The notes under the pieces were generated by a model, which saw only the letters and a program-made list of their open reading frames with translations, was not told the DNA's origin and did not search any database. A program made the position numbers and the translations under genes. Shown one piece after another: positions 30,442-39,630 of a stretch of DNA of 64,000 bases. Within the stretch, counting starts at the first letter, position 1. Each line of letters opens with the position of its first letter. Where the stretch lies: positions 248,001 to 312,000 of the forward strand of contig NZ_FZNR01000003.1 in assembly GCF_900188005.1 (NCBI RefSeq), read 5' to 3'. This stretch comes from Actinoplanes regularis (lineage in GTDB: Bacteria; Actinomycetota; Actinomycetes; Mycobacteriales; Micromonosporaceae).

Positions 30442-30935
30442 GCCTCCGTCCGGGGCACGCCGCGACTTCTCCTCACCACACCGGCGAACCGGTGTGGCGA
30501 ACACCGTCAGGTCCGTCCTCAACCCTGACGGTGGTCTCTCCATGGTGCGCCCGAATACGCCGTACCCGCCAATGCCGGGCCGCGTCGTCCGGAGTTCCGC
30601 ACCGTTGGGCATGTCAGGAAGCGTGCCGTTGCCGAATTTCGGCCAAGCGTCCCATTTGTTTCGAGCCTGCTAAGAGCCGTCGAGCTACGGATGGTGAACC
30701 CGCGGCCGGGTCGCCCAAGAGACCGAGTATGCTGGATACCGTTTGAGGTCCCGCCTCGGGCCAATTCACCCAGGGGCAGCCTGTTTTGACCACGCGCCGC
30801 GCGGCCGGGTATTGTTGCCTGCTGTTGTGCGATAGCTGCGAGCGCTCCCCCTGGGGTGTGCTTGATGTCGTGTCGGCGTCGAGTTCGACGCGACCAGCGC
30901 GCGCCCCAAGACCGACGACGAGACAAGGTAATTCT
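30442..30935. other. intergenic region before rplM with two strong palindromes
   Basis: About 490 bases. 30476-30497 is a 9-bp perfect stem (CCACACCGG / CCGGTGTGG) with a CGAA loop (TTCG on the minus strand). 30502-30543 is a 10-bp perfect inverted repeat CACCGTCAGG / CCTGACGGTG with a 22-base centre. Nearer rplM, a TATGCT at 30728-30733 could be a -10 box, giving rplM a leader of about 200 bases; no -35 is clear. Confidence 0.45.
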
Positions 30936-31379
30936 GTGCGTACGTACAGCCCGAAGCCGGGTGAGATCGAGCGTCAGTGGCACATTATCGACGCTTCTGA
31001 CGTCGTCCTGGGCCGCCTGGCTACCCACACCGCCACCCTTCTGCGCGGCAAGCACAAGCCGACGTTCGCCCCGCACGTCGACACCGGCGACTTCGTGGTG
31101 ATCATCAACGCGGGCAAGGTCGCGCTGACCGGCAACAAGCGGCAGACCAAGGTTGCCTACCGGCACTCCGGCTACCCGGGTGGTCTGAAGCAGGTCGGTT
31201 ACGAGGAGCTGCTGACCAAGCGCCCCGAGAAGGCGATCGAGCTGGCCGTCAAGGGCATGCTCCCGCACAACAAGCTCGCGCGGCAGATCATCAAGAAGCT
31301 GAAGGTCTACCCGGGCGCCGAGCACCCGCACGCCGCGCAGCAGCCCCAGCCGTTCGAGATCACCCAGGTCGCGCAGTGA
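30936..31379 (+). CDS. rplM: 50S ribosomal protein L13 (uL13)
   Basis: 147 residues. [19 protein letters not shown] at the start, [18 protein letters not shown], and [21 protein letters not shown] are signatures. The GTG at 30936 has ACAAGG about eight bases upstream; the frame is open further upstream but not conserved. It heads the rplM-rpsI operon, the universal pair. Confidence 0.97.
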   Translation: MRTYSPKPGEIERQWHIIDASDVVLGRLATHTATLLRGKHKPTFAPHVDTGDFVVIINAGKVALTGNKRQTKVAYRHSGYPGGLKQVGYEELLTKRPEKAIELAVKGMLPHNKLARQIIKKLKVYPGAEHPHAAQQPQPFEITQVAQ

Positions 31380-31399
31380 GCGCGGGAGAAGGCAGCAGC

Positions 31400-31900
31400 A
31401 TGACCGACATCATCGAGCCCGAGGTCGTCGAGGCCGTCGAGACCATCGAAGAGCCCGCTGAGACGGTCGTCGTGGTCGAGGCGTCGGCGCCGGTCCGCAC
31501 TCCGCGCCCGGGTGACCGCCCGGTTCAGACCGTTGGCCGCCGCAAGGAGGCCATTGTCCGGGTGCGCCTCGTGCCCGGCACCGGCAAGATCACCTGCAAC
31601 GGCCGTGAGCTCGAGAACTACTTCCCGAGCAAGGTCCACCAGCAGCTGATCCGCGAGCCGCTGGGCACCGTCGAGCGCGCCGAGCAGTTCGACGTCTTCG
31701 CCAACCTGCGTGGCGGCGGCATCACCGGCCAGGCCGGTGCGCTGCGTCTCGCCATCGCGCGGGCGCTCATCTCCACCGAGCCGGACGACCGTCCCGCCCT
31801 GAAGAAGGCCGGCTTCCTGACCCGTGACGCCCGGGTCAAGGAGAGCAAGAAGTACGGTCTCAAGAAGGCCCGTAAGGCTCCGCAGTACTCGAAGCGTTAA
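31400..31900 (+). CDS. rpsI: 30S ribosomal protein S9 (uS9)
   Basis: 166 residues from the ATG at 31400, seven bases after GAAGG; a GTG at 31376 would overlap rplM by four bases and add eight residues. An acidic N-terminal extension of about 40 residues, usual in actinobacteria, precedes the S9 domain ([38 protein letters not shown]). The C-terminal [12 protein letters not shown] reaches the P-site tRNA. Confidence 0.95.
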   Translation: MTDIIEPEVVEAVETIEEPAETVVVVEASAPVRTPRPGDRPVQTVGRRKEAIVRVRLVPGTGKITCNGRELENYFPSKVHQQLIREPLGTVERAEQFDVFANLRGGGITGQAGALRLAIARALISTEPDDRPALKKAGFLTRDARVKESKKYGLKKARKAPQYSKR

Positions 31901-31909
31901 TTTTCCTAC

Positions 31910-31963
31910 GACGGCCGAGCGCCCTCCCGATCTGTGGGAGTGTGCTCGGCCGTCTTGGTTTTT
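31910..31963 (+). terminator. terminator after rpsI
   Basis: 11-bp perfect stem GACGGCCGAGC (31910-31920) / GCTCGGCCGTC (31944-31954), with further pairing in the loop (CTCCC / GGGAG), followed by TTGGTTTTT. Strong intrinsic terminator. Confidence 0.92.
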
Positions 31964-32080
31964 CGGCAACTTGATTTTGGCAAGACCCCCCTCCCCCCAA
32001 CTAGCCGTTCCGGTACTCTCGCCCTGGCCGCATGGTGATGCACGCTTGAGGGCACGTGTCACCGGCGAAAGGAAGCCGCC

Positions 32081-33433
32081 ATGGGGCGACTCTTCGGCAC
32101 CGACGGCGTTCGCGGTCTTGCGAACGGCGACCTGCTCACCCCGGAACTGGCCCTCTCGGTCGCGGTCGCGGCCGCCCGGGTCCTGGTCGAGAGCGACAGC
32201 AGCCATCAGCCGCTCGCGATCGTCGGGCGTGACCCGCGGGCCAGTGGCGAGATGCTGGAGGCGGCGGTCGTCGCCGGCCTGACCAGCGCGGGAGCCAACG
32301 TGGTCCGGGTCGGGGTGCTGCCGACGCCCGCAGTCGCGTACCTGGTGGGGCAGACCGGTGCCGATCTCGGTGTGATGCTCTCCGCATCGCACAACCCCAT
32401 GCCGGACAACGGCATCAAGCTCTTCGCCGCCGGTGGCCAGAAGCTGCCGGACGAGCTCGAGGCGCGGATCGAGAAGGCCATCGAGGACGGGCACGGCCTG
32501 GTCGGGCGGCCCACCGGCGCCGGGATCGGGCGGGTGCACGACCTGCTGGACGGCGCCGAGCACTACATCAAGCACCTGGTCGAGTCGATCCCGAACCGCC
32601 TCGAGGGCATCAAGGTCGTGGTGGACTGCGCGAACGGCGCGGCCAGTGAGGCCGGCCCGGTGGCGTACCGCGAAGCGGGCGCCGAGGTGATCGCGATCCA
32701 CGCCGAGCCGGACGGCTTGAACATCAACGACAACTGCGGCTCGACGCACCTCGACGAGGTCCGCGAGGCGGTCCTGCGCGAGGGTGCCGACCTGGGCCTG
32801 GCGCACGACGGGGACGCCGACCGCTGCCTGGCGGTCACCGCCGCCGGTGACGTGGTGGACGGCGACCAGATCATGGCGATCCTGGCGCTGGCCATGCGCG
32901 ACGCCGGCACGCTGACCGGGGACACCCTGGTCGCGACCGTGATGAGCAACCTGGGTCTGCGGATCGCGATGAAGCAGTCCGGCATCAAGCTGATCGAGAC
33001 CAAGGTCGGCGACCGGTACGTGCTGGAGGAGCTGCAGAGCGGCGGCCTGGCGCTGGGCGGCGAGCAGAGCGGGCACATCGTGATGCCGGCCTTCGCCACC
33101 ACCGGCGACGGCGTGCTGACCGGCCTGCACCTGATGGCGCAGCTGGCGTCGAGCGGCAAGTCGCTGGCCGACCTGGCCGCCGTGGTGCACCGGCTGCCGC
33201 AGTCGCTGATCAACGTCAAGGTCGGCAACCGGGAGGCCGGGGCGGCCGCGCCGACCGTGCAGGCCGCGGTGGCACTGGCCGAGGCCGAGCTGGGCGAGAC
33301 CGGACGGGTGCTGCTGCGCCCCTCCGGGACGGAGCCGCTGGTCCGGGTGATGGTCGAGGCCGCGACCGAGGAGAAGGCCCGCACCGTGGCCGAGCGGATC
33401 GCCGACGAGGTCCGGGCGGCGAGCCCCGTCTGA
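32081..33433 (+). CDS. glmM: phosphoglucosamine mutase GlmM
   Basis: Interconverts glucosamine-6-P and glucosamine-1-P on the way to UDP-GlcNAc. 450 residues. Begins [15 protein letters not shown]; active-site Ser in [15 protein letters not shown] (S103); metal loop DGDADRC; sugar loop [10 protein letters not shown]-terminal phosphate loop [14 protein letters not shown]. Ribosome binding site GAAAGGAAG. rpsI-glmM order is conserved in actinobacteria, and glmS lies 2 kb downstream. Confidence 0.97.
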   Translation: MGRLFGTDGVRGLANGDLLTPELALSVAVAAARVLVESDSSHQPLAIVGRDPRASGEMLEAAVVAGLTSAGANVVRVGVLPTPAVAYLVGQTGADLGVMLSASHNPMPDNGIKLFAAGGQKLPDELEARIEKAIEDGHGLVGRPTGAGIGRVHDLLDGAEHYIKHLVESIPNRLEGIKVVVDCANGAASEAGPVAYREAGAEVIAIHAEPDGLNINDNCGSTHLDEVREAVLREGADLGLAHDGDADRCLAVTAAGDVVDGDQIMAILALAMRDAGTLTGDTLVATVMSNLGLRIAMKQSGIKLIETKVGDRYVLEELQSGGLALGGEQSGHIVMPAFATTGDGVLTGLHLMAQLASSGKSLADLAAVVHRLPQSLINVKVGNREAGAAAPTVQAAVALAEAELGETGRVLLRPSGTEPLVRVMVEAATEEKARTVAERIADEVRAASPV

Positions 33434-33437
33434 CGTC

Positions 33438-34625
33438 TCACTGGCCCCTGGGGACCCCGGGGGCCAGTTTCCTCAGGCGCTCCACCGCCTCGTCGACGAC
33501 CTCCGGACGCTTGCAGAAGGCGAACCGGATCAGGTGCCGCCCCGCCTCCCGGTGGTCGTAGAAGACCTGGGTGGGCACCGCCACAACGCCGCACCGGCCG
33601 GGCAGCTCACGGCAGAACTCGACGCCGTCGGTCCCGCCCAGCGGCCGGATGTCGGCGGTCACGAAGTACGTCCCCTCCGGCGGCAGCACCCCGAAGCCGG
33701 CCTCGGTGAGCCCGGCCACCAGCCGGTCCCGGTTGGCCCGCAGCCCGGCCGTGAAGCCGCTGAAGTAGGAGTCCGGCAGGCCCAGGGCGACCGCGACGGC
33801 CGGTTGCAGCGGCGACGCGTTGACGAAGGTCAGGAACTGCTTGACCCGGAGCACCGCGGAGACCAGGCGGGCCGGTCCGGTGGCCCAGCCGACCTTCCAG
33901 CCGGTGCAGGAGAACGTCTTGCCGGCCGACGAGATGCGCAGGGTCCGCTCGCGCATCCCGGGCAGGGTGGCCAGTGGGGTGTGCGGCACCCCGAACACCA
34001 GATGCTCGTACACCTCGTCGGTGACGGCGTAGGTGTCGTACTCCTGGCAGAGCCCGGCGATCAGAGCCAGCTCGTCGGGGGTGAAGACCTTTCCGGTCGG
34101 GTTGTGCGGCGAGTTGAGCAGCACCAGCCGGGTCCGCGGCCCGAACGCGGCCCGCAACTCCGCCTCGTCGAACCGGTACCGCCCGTCCGGCTCCGGCCGC
34201 AGGGTGACCGGCCGCCGGACGGCCCCGGCCAGGGTGATCGAGGCCGCGTACGAGTCGTAGTACGGCTCGAAGCAGACCACCTCGTCACCCGGCTCGCAGA
34301 GGGCCAGGATCGTCGCCGCGATCGCCTCGGTGGCGCCGGCGGTGACCACGACCTCGGTGTCCGGATCCCGGGTCAGTCCCCAGAACCGCTGCTCGTGCTC
34401 GGTGATCGCGCGCCGCAGCACCGGGATGCCGGGCAGCGGCGGGTACTGGTTGGCGCCGTCGGCCAGGGCCTGTGCGGCGGCGGCCAGCATCTCCGGCGGG
34501 CCGTCGGTGTCCGGGAAGCCCTGCCCGAGGTTGACCGCACCGGTGCGGACGGCGAGCGCGGACATCTCGCTGAAGATCGTGGTCCCGAACGGGCGCATCC
34601 GCTCGATAAGCGGGTCGGAGTTCAC
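33438..34625 (-). CDS. PLP-dependent class I/II aminotransferase
   Basis: 395 residues, fold type I. NLGQGFPDTDGPPEML near the start, NSPHNPTGKVFT (cofactor-binding Asn), TDEVYEHLVF and the Schiff-base lysine in SSAGKTFSCTGWKVGW; the C-terminal substrate Arg is in HLIRFAFCKR. Related proteins are annotated as N-succinyldiaminopimelate aminotransferase (DapC), methionine- or kynurenine-aminotransferase; sequence alone does not decide. GTG at 34625 with AAGGAG upstream. Seventeen bases after the MmpS-like gene, so the two form an operon. Confidence 0.88.
   Translation of the reverse strand: MNSDPLIERMRPFGTTIFSEMSALAVRTGAVNLGQGFPDTDGPPEMLAAAAQALADGANQYPPLPGIPVLRRAITEHEQRFWGLTRDPDTEVVVTAGATEAIAATILALCEPGDEVVCFEPYYDSYAASITLAGAVRRPVTLRPEPDGRYRFDEAELRAAFGPRTRLVLLNSPHNPTGKVFTPDELALIAGLCQEYDTYAVTDEVYEHLVFGVPHTPLATLPGMRERTLRISSAGKTFSCTGWKVGWATGPARLVSAVLRVKQFLTFVNASPLQPAVAVALGLPDSYFSGFTAGLRANRDRLVAGLTEAGFGVLPPEGTYFVTADIRPLGGTDGVEFCRELPGRCGVVAVPTQVFYDHREAGRHLIRFAFCKRPEVVDEAVERLRKLAPGVPRGQ
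33440..33470. terminator. bidirectional terminator, glmM / aminotransferase
   Basis: Stem ACTGGCCCC (33440-33448) / GGGGCCAGT (33460-33468) followed by TT on the plus strand, between two convergent genes. It overlaps the last codons of the minus-strand gene. Confidence 0.7.
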
Positions 34626-34642
34626 CGTGCTCCTTGTCGGCT

Positions 34643-35290
34643 TCAGTTGAACAACGTCAGCTTGTTGCAGGTGGCCGTGGCGCCGACCCCGGAGGCGGTG
34701 TGCTCGGACACGGTCTTGCCGTCGATCGTGGCCCGGCAGGTGATGCTGCCGTCGGTCAGCGAGGTCCGCACCGCCGACACCGAGACGAACGACAGGCCCT
34801 CCATGGTCACCGACAGCTTCCACGGCAGCTTCGCCTCGTTGACCGTCTTCGGCAGGCCCAGCTTTTCGGTGTAGATGACGGTGGCCGGGCCGTCTCCGGT
34901 GACCTCGTACTTCACCGTGATCGGCTCGCCGTCGGTGAGACCCGGGATGGCCGGCAGGTCGCTGGGCAGGACCTCGGGCGTCTTCGTCGGCACGATGTCG
35001 GGGATTTTTTGCACCGCGTCCTTGGCCTTGTCGGTGGCCCGCTGGACCAGCAGCACGCTGACGGTCACCACGCCGCCGCAGAGCAGCAGGGTGACGGCGA
35101 GGATCAGGGCGATCAGCGGGGTGTTGCTGCGGCGCGGGGGCGGCGGGCCGTAACCGGGGTGTCCGGCGGGTCCGGGTGGGGGCTGCTGACCCGGATACGA
35201 GCTCTCCGGCCCATACCCGACCGGCGGAAACTCAGAGGTCGGCGGATAGTCCGGGGACGGCTCCCACCGCGGCTCGCGCTGATCGCTCAT
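34643..35290 (-). CDS. MmpS-family membrane-anchored protein
   Basis: 215 residues. A Pro/Gly/Tyr-rich cytoplasmic part (1-55), one transmembrane helix (about 57-82, PLIALILAVTLLLCGGVVTV), then an extracytoplasmic beta domain with ITVKYEVTGDG and GSITCRATIDGKTV, the MmpS pattern. Mycobacterial MmpS proteins assist MmpL transporters; no MmpL is nearby, so the role is open. The two Cys in the last 40 residues could pair. GGGAGG precedes the ATG. Confidence 0.78.
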   Translation of the reverse strand: MSDQREPRWEPSPDYPPTSEFPPVGYGPESSYPGQQPPPGPAGHPGYGPPPPRRSNTPLIALILAVTLLLCGGVVTVSVLLVQRATDKAKDAVQKIPDIVPTKTPEVLPSDLPAIPGLTDGEPITVKYEVTGDGPATVIYTEKLGLPKTVNEAKLPWKLSVTMEGLSFVSVSAVRTSLTDGSITCRATIDGKTVSEHTASGVGATATCNKLTLFN

Positions 35291-35454
35291 CTCATCCTCC
35301 CGGCGGAGCCACTGGCAGGGCCTGCGCCGACGGTACGCCAGGGCCGCACTCCCGTGTCGCCGACCCGCGCGCCCGGGCTGGCGGTCAATATTTTCGATCA
35401 CGTACGATGCGCAGAAGACTGCCTCCCGAGCATGACGTTTGCGCAAAAGTCGGC

Positions 35455-35467
35455 TACGCTGCGCCGC
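35455..35467 (+). promoter_or_regulatory. -10 box and N7 of a predicted leaderless promoter for glmS
   Basis: TACGCT (35455-35460), seven bases, then the glmS ATG at 35468; no Shine-Dalgarno sequence. No glmS ribozyme or other leader element can fit if transcription starts here. Confidence 0.5.
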
Positions 35468-37351
35468 ATGTGTGGGATCGTGGGATACGTAGGCAATCGC
35501 CCGGCTCTGAGCATCGTTCTCGATGGCCTCCGACGGCTGGAGTACCGGGGATATGACTCGGCGGGCGTCGCCGTCATCGACAACGGCGCGCTCCGGACCG
35601 GAAAGCGGGCCGGCAAGCTGGCCAATCTCGAGAAGGCTCTCGCGGAGCGGGCCGCTGACGGCATCGCCGACGGCCGGACCGGTATCGGGCACACCCGGTG
35701 GGCCACCCACGGTGGGCCGACCGACCGCAACGCCCACCCGCACCTCTCGGCCGACGGCCGGGTCGCCGTCATCCACAACGGCATCATCGAGAACTTCTCC
35801 CGGCTGCGCGCCGAGCTTGAGGCCGACGGCATCGAGTTCAGCAGCGACACCGACACCGAGTGCGCGGCGCACCTGCTCGCCGCCGAGATGCGTACGCTGC
35901 GCGCGGCCGGTGCGGAGGGCGGCCCCGCGCTGCTCGCCGAGGGCATGCGGCGCGTCGTGCGCCGGCTCGAGGGCGCGTTCACGCTGCTCGCGGTCGACGT
36001 CGAGGTGCCCGACGCGGTGGTCGCGGCCCGGCGCAACTCGCCGCTGGTCGTCGGTCGCGGCGACGGGGAGAACTTCCTGGCCAGCGACGTCTCGGCGTTC
36101 ATCGAGCACACCCGGGAAGCGATCGAGCTCGGTCAGGACCAGGTCGTCCTGATCACCCCGACCAGCATCGAGATCACCGACTTCGACGGCGCCCCGGCGA
36201 CCGGGCAGGAGTACCACGTCAACTGGGACCTGTCCGCCGCCGAGAAGGGTGGCTACGAGTACTTCATGCTCAAGGAGATCGCCGAGCAGCCGCAGGCCAT
36301 CGCGGACACCCTGCTCGGGCGCCTGAGCGAGCGCGGCGAGATCATCCTGGACGAGGTGCGGCTCACCGACCAGGATCTGCGGGACGTGGACAAGGTGTTC
36401 ATCGTGGCCTGCGGAACGTCGTACCACGCCGGCATGGTCGCCAAGTACGCCATCGAGCACTGGGTGCGCATTCCCTGCGAGGTGGAGCTGGCCAGCGAGT
36501 TCCGCTACCGCGACCCGATCCTGGACCGCTCGACCCTGGTGATCGTGATCAGCCAGTCCGGCGAGACCATGGACACCCTGATGGCGCTGCGGCACGCCAA
36601 GGAGCAGAAGGCCCGGGTGCTCGCCATCTGCAACACCAACGGCTCCACCATCCCGCGTGAGTCGGACGCCGTCCTCTACACCCACGGCGGGCCGGAGATC
36701 GCGGTCGCCTCGACCAAGGCCTTCCTCACCCAGTTGGTCGCCTGCTACCTGATCGGTCTGCACCTGGCGCAGGTCCGCGGCGTGATGTACGCCGACGAGG
36801 TCGCCGCCGTGGTCGAGAAGCTGCAGAACACCCCGGACAGCCTGCGTACGCTGCTGGCCGGCATGGAGGACGTCCGGGAACTGGCCCGCGACCTGCGGAC
36901 CGCCTCGACGATCCTCTTCATCGGCCGGCACGTCGGCTTCCCGGTGGCCCTGGAGGGCGCGCTCAAGCTCAAGGAGCTCGCCTACATGCACGCCGAGGGC
37001 TTCGCGGCCGGTGAGCTCAAGCACGGCCCGATCTCGCTGATCGACGAGGGCACCCCGGTGGTCTGCGTGGTGCCGTCCCCGGCCGGTCGCGGCGTCATGC
37101 GCGACAAGGTCGTCTCCAACATCCAGGAGGTCCGGGCCCGGGGTGCCCGGACCATCGTGATCGCCGAGGACGGCGACGAGGATGTCCGCGCCTTCGCCGA
37201 CCACCTGATCGTGGTGCCGCCGACGCCGACCCTGCTCGCGCCGCTGATGACGACCGTGCCGCTGCAGATCATGGCCTGCGAGATCGCCGCCGCCCGTGGC
37301 CACGACGTGGACCAGCCGCGCAACCTGGCCAAGTCGGTCACCGTCGAATGA
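35468..37351 (+). CDS. glmS: glucosamine-6-phosphate synthase GlmS
   Basis: Makes glucosamine-6-P from fructose-6-P and glutamine, the first committed step of amino-sugar synthesis. 627 residues. The N-terminal glutaminase starts MCGIVGYVGNR with nucleophile Cys2, then RWATHGGPTDRNAHPH and HNGIIENF; two SIS domains follow (ACGTSYHAGMVAKY, ISQSGETMDT, then ASTKAFLTQL), ending DQPRNLAKSVTVE. The start methionine must be exact because Cys2 is catalytic, which fits the leaderless ATG. Confidence 0.97.
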   Translation: MCGIVGYVGNRPALSIVLDGLRRLEYRGYDSAGVAVIDNGALRTGKRAGKLANLEKALAERAADGIADGRTGIGHTRWATHGGPTDRNAHPHLSADGRVAVIHNGIIENFSRLRAELEADGIEFSSDTDTECAAHLLAAEMRTLRAAGAEGGPALLAEGMRRVVRRLEGAFTLLAVDVEVPDAVVAARRNSPLVVGRGDGENFLASDVSAFIEHTREAIELGQDQVVLITPTSIEITDFDGAPATGQEYHVNWDLSAAEKGGYEYFMLKEIAEQPQAIADTLLGRLSERGEIILDEVRLTDQDLRDVDKVFIVACGTSYHAGMVAKYAIEHWVRIPCEVELASEFRYRDPILDRSTLVIVISQSGETMDTLMALRHAKEQKARVLAICNTNGSTIPRESDAVLYTHGGPEIAVASTKAFLTQLVACYLIGLHLAQVRGVMYADEVAAVVEKLQNTPDSLRTLLAGMEDVRELARDLRTASTILFIGRHVGFPVALEGALKLKELAYMHAEGFAAGELKHGPISLIDEGTPVVCVVPSPAGRGVMRDKVVSNIQEVRARGARTIVIAEDGDEDVRAFADHLIVVPPTPTLLAPLMTTVPLQIMACEIAAARGHDVDQPRNLAKSVTVE

Positions 37352-37357
37352 TTCTCG

Positions 37358-37391
37358 GACCGGTTGCCGGGCGACGGCCCGGCAACCGGTC
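37358..37391. terminator. bidirectional terminator, glmS / hydrolase
   Basis: 15-bp perfect stem (37358-37372 with 37377-37391) and a GACG loop, six bases after the glmS stop and overlapping the stop of the convergent gene. Lacks T-tracts. Confidence 0.72.
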
Positions 37392-38838
37392 ACGGCGTCC
37401 CACCCAGGGCGATGGCGGCCAGCGAGTCCAGGGCCGGCTTGCCGCGATCCCAGTAGCCCAGGTGGCCGCCGTCCCGCTGGCTCCTGAAGACCCGCGCGCC
37501 GAAGGCGGGATCGCTCGGGTCGTGCCCGAACCACAGGTCATCGGAGGGCCCGGGCATCTTCGGCAACGGGCCGGGCAGCGCCGAACCCGGCGACACCGCG
37601 AGCCACTGGATCGGGTCGCTCGCGGACGTCGAGGCGAAGATCCGGTCGGCCGGTAGGCGCAGCCCCGCCGCCGAGTCGACGCCGACCCCGGGTGAGCCGA
37701 CGAAGACGACCCGGTCCGCGTCCAGCGCACCGGTCGCGGCCTTGCCCACCACCAGCGACCCGTAGCTGTGCCCGAGCACGGTCTGCCGCGCGGCCGGCCC
37801 GTCGTGGGTGGCCCGTAGCCCCTCCTGAAATCGCCGCAGCCCGGCCGCGGCGTCCTCGGCCTGCCGCGCCGACCAGGCTTCGTGAAGGAAGTCCGGCGCG
37901 TCGTAGTCCAGCCAGAGCACGGCGCTGGTCGCCGCCCGCGGGCCCAGCTCGGTGGCGCGGGCGGCGACCCGCTCGGCCCGGGTCAGCTCACCGCCGAGCG
38001 AGGCCAGGTCGGCGGTCATCCCGGGCACATGGGTGAGCACGTTCGCCGCGCGGTCCGGGTCACCTAGGGCGACCACGGCGCGGCCGTCGCCGGCGATGTC
38101 CAGCCCCATCAGGTACGCCCGCGGACCCTTGTCGTCCTCCAGCCGGGCGGCCAGCCGGTCCAACCCGCGCAGCTCGCCCGCGTCCCCGCCGGTGCGCCGC
38201 AGGTAGTCGCGCTTGTCGGCCAGCAGCAGCCGGTTGGCCAGGTCCCGATCGGCGACCGGGATCCCGTCCAGGCCGGCGACCGTGCCCGGCTCGGCGGCCA
38301 GCAGCCACATCCGCTCGGCCGGGGACAACCCGTCCCACCACTGCCGCACCCGCGCCGGGGTGGCCGTGCAGTCGGGGCGTCCGGTCCCGCTCGGAGCGAC
38401 CGGGACGACGGCGAGCTCGGCCAGGCGGGCGGCGGCGCTCTCGTCAGCGTCGGCCGCCACCCGCAGAGCGCTGGTCAGGTCGGCGGCGCCCGGGCCGGAC
38501 CCGTCGATCGCCGGCTCGGTGGTGCCGGCGGCGGTGCGAGCCCGGTCGAGCAGCGCGCGGGCCCGGGCCAGCGCCGCGGCGAATTCGCTCAGCACCTGGT
38601 CGGCCCGCCAGCAGAGCAGCCGGAACAACAGCAGCCGGCGGCGGAACGCGCTGAGCACGGCGACCGCGGCGTCGGCGGCGGCGCCGGTCCAGGCCGCGCG
38701 CAGCCTCTCGACCAGCGGGCCGCACTCCCCGCAGAGCACGCCGGCCAGCGCCGCCCAGCGCCGCCAGGCGAGTGCGGCGGCGGACCAGCGGGCCGGGTCG
38801 GTGACGCGGAGCCGCGCGTAGGTCACGGCGACGCTCAT
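37390..38838 (-). CDS. DUF1023 alpha/beta-hydrolase with WXG-like N-terminus
   Basis: 482 residues. The first 110 or so are helical and Ala/Arg-rich (WRRWAALAGVLCGECGP, FRRRLLLFRLLCWRADQVL), similar to the helical hairpins of type VII secretion targets. The C-terminal half is an alpha/beta-hydrolase of the DUF1023 type with nucleophile elbow GHSYG (Ser358), a later GSPGVGVDSA and a candidate His near GGHLGYWD. Substrate unknown; esterase or lipase-like. Its ATG overlaps the stop of the EspC-like gene (ATGA), a frequent pairing in actinobacteria. Confidence 0.8.
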   Translation of the reverse strand: MSVAVTYARLRVTDPARWSAAALAWRRWAALAGVLCGECGPLVERLRAAWTGAAADAAVAVLSAFRRRLLLFRLLCWRADQVLSEFAAALARARALLDRARTAAGTTEPAIDGSGPGAADLTSALRVAADADESAAARLAELAVVPVAPSGTGRPDCTATPARVRQWWDGLSPAERMWLLAAEPGTVAGLDGIPVADRDLANRLLLADKRDYLRRTGGDAGELRGLDRLAARLEDDKGPRAYLMGLDIAGDGRAVVALGDPDRAANVLTHVPGMTADLASLGGELTRAERVAARATELGPRAATSAVLWLDYDAPDFLHEAWSARQAEDAAAGLRRFQEGLRATHDGPAARQTVLGHSYGSLVVGKAATGALDADRVVFVGSPGVGVDSAAGLRLPADRIFASTSASDPIQWLAVSPGSALPGPLPKMPGPSDDLWFGHDPSDPAFGARVFRSQRDGGHLGYWDRGKPALDSLAAIALGGTP

Positions 38839-39122
38839 CGGGTCGCCCCGAGACGCGTCGCGGCCCGGGCGTCGGCGTCCCCGTACGCCGTGATCGTGTT
38901 CTTGATCTGTTGTGCGGTCTCCGAGAGATCCGTGCCGAGCTCGCGCAATCGTCGCTCGGCCGTGTCCGCGGCCGAGCCGGCGGCGCCGGTCGTCGCCCAG
39001 CTCGGACCCGGCACCGGTGACGGCGCCGCGGCCACCGCTTCCCGCACCCGGGACGCCGTCGCTTCGATCGAGGTGGCGGCGTCCCGCAGGGCCGCGGCGT
39101 CGACGTCGAGATCGGGATTCAT
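38835..39122 (-). CDS. small EspC/WXG100-like helical protein
   Basis: 95 residues, two long predicted helices separated by a Pro/Gly turn ([12 protein letters not shown]). N-terminal [22 protein letters not shown] matches the EspC/DUF2580 pattern of type VII secretion substrates; the W in SWATTG is at the hairpin. No ESX core gene (eccC, eccD) is in the window. The TGA overlaps the hydrolase ATG. Ribosome binding site GGAGG upstream. Confidence 0.7.
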   Translation of the reverse strand: MNPDLDVDAAALRDAATSIEATASRVREAVAAAPSPVPGPSWATTGAAGSAADTAERRLRELGTDLSETAQQIKNTITAYGDADARAATRLGATR

Positions 39123-39192
39123 GGCGGTCGCCTCCTGGGCTCCGGGGGAACGGACGCGCCGACGGTAGGCCGATCTCCGGGCCGCCGGGACG

Positions 39193-39227
39193 GCCTGTGG
39201 ACAACGCTCCGCAGCTTGTCCACAGGC
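39193..39227. other. inverted pair of DnaA boxes
   Basis: 12-bp perfect inverted repeat GCCTGTGGACAA (39193-39204) / TTGTCCACAGGC (39216-39227), 11-base centre. Each arm contains TTGTCCACA, the actinobacterial DnaA-box consensus, in opposite orientation (39196-39204 and 39216-39224). It lies between the divergent EspC-like and acpS genes, 14 bases upstream of the acpS -10 box. Confidence 0.7.
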
Positions 39228-39240
39228 GTTGGGTGACCGT

Positions 39241-39253
39241 TAGGGTGTCCGTT
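39241..39253 (+). promoter_or_regulatory. -10 box and N7 of a predicted leaderless promoter for acpS
   Basis: TAGGGT (39241-39246), seven bases, then GTG at 39254. TTGTCC (39216-39221) could serve as -35 with a 19-base spacer, in which case it coincides with a DnaA box. Confidence 0.45.
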
Positions 39254-39622
39254 GTGATCGTGTCTGTCGGCATCGACGTCGTCTTGGTGGACCGCTTCGC
39301 CCGGGCGTTGGACCGGACCCCGCTCCTCAGCGACCGGCTGTTCACCGAGGCGGAGCGGCTGACCGGCTCGGGCAACCCCCGTTCGCCGGAGTCGCTGGCC
39401 GCCCGGTTCGCCGCCAAGGAGGCGGTGGCGAAGGCGCTCGGCGCGCCGGCCGGGCTGCGCTGGCACGACTGCGAGATCGTCACCGACCCGGACGGCCGGC
39501 CCTGGTTGACCGTTTCCGGTACGGTCGCCGCCGCCGCGTCCGAGCGCGGCATCAACCGATGGCACCTGTCGCTGTCGCACGACGGCGGGATCGCGTCCGC
39601 GATGGTGGTCGCTGAGACATAG
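39254..39622 (+). CDS. acpS: holo-[acyl-carrier-protein] synthase AcpS
   Basis: Transfers phosphopantetheine from CoA to acyl carrier protein. 122 residues. [14 protein letters not shown] with the magnesium Asp, then [13 protein letters not shown] (Glu/Lys catalytic segment) and a C-terminal [19 protein letters not shown] at 39254; a second GTG two codons later is possible. Eight bases before nnr. Confidence 0.93.
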   Translation: MIVSVGIDVVLVDRFARALDRTPLLSDRLFTEAERLTGSGNPRSPESLAARFAAKEAVAKALGAPAGLRWHDCEIVTDPDGRPWLTVSGTVAAAASERGINRWHLSLSHDGGIASAMVVAET

Positions 39623-39630
39623 GGGGAGAG

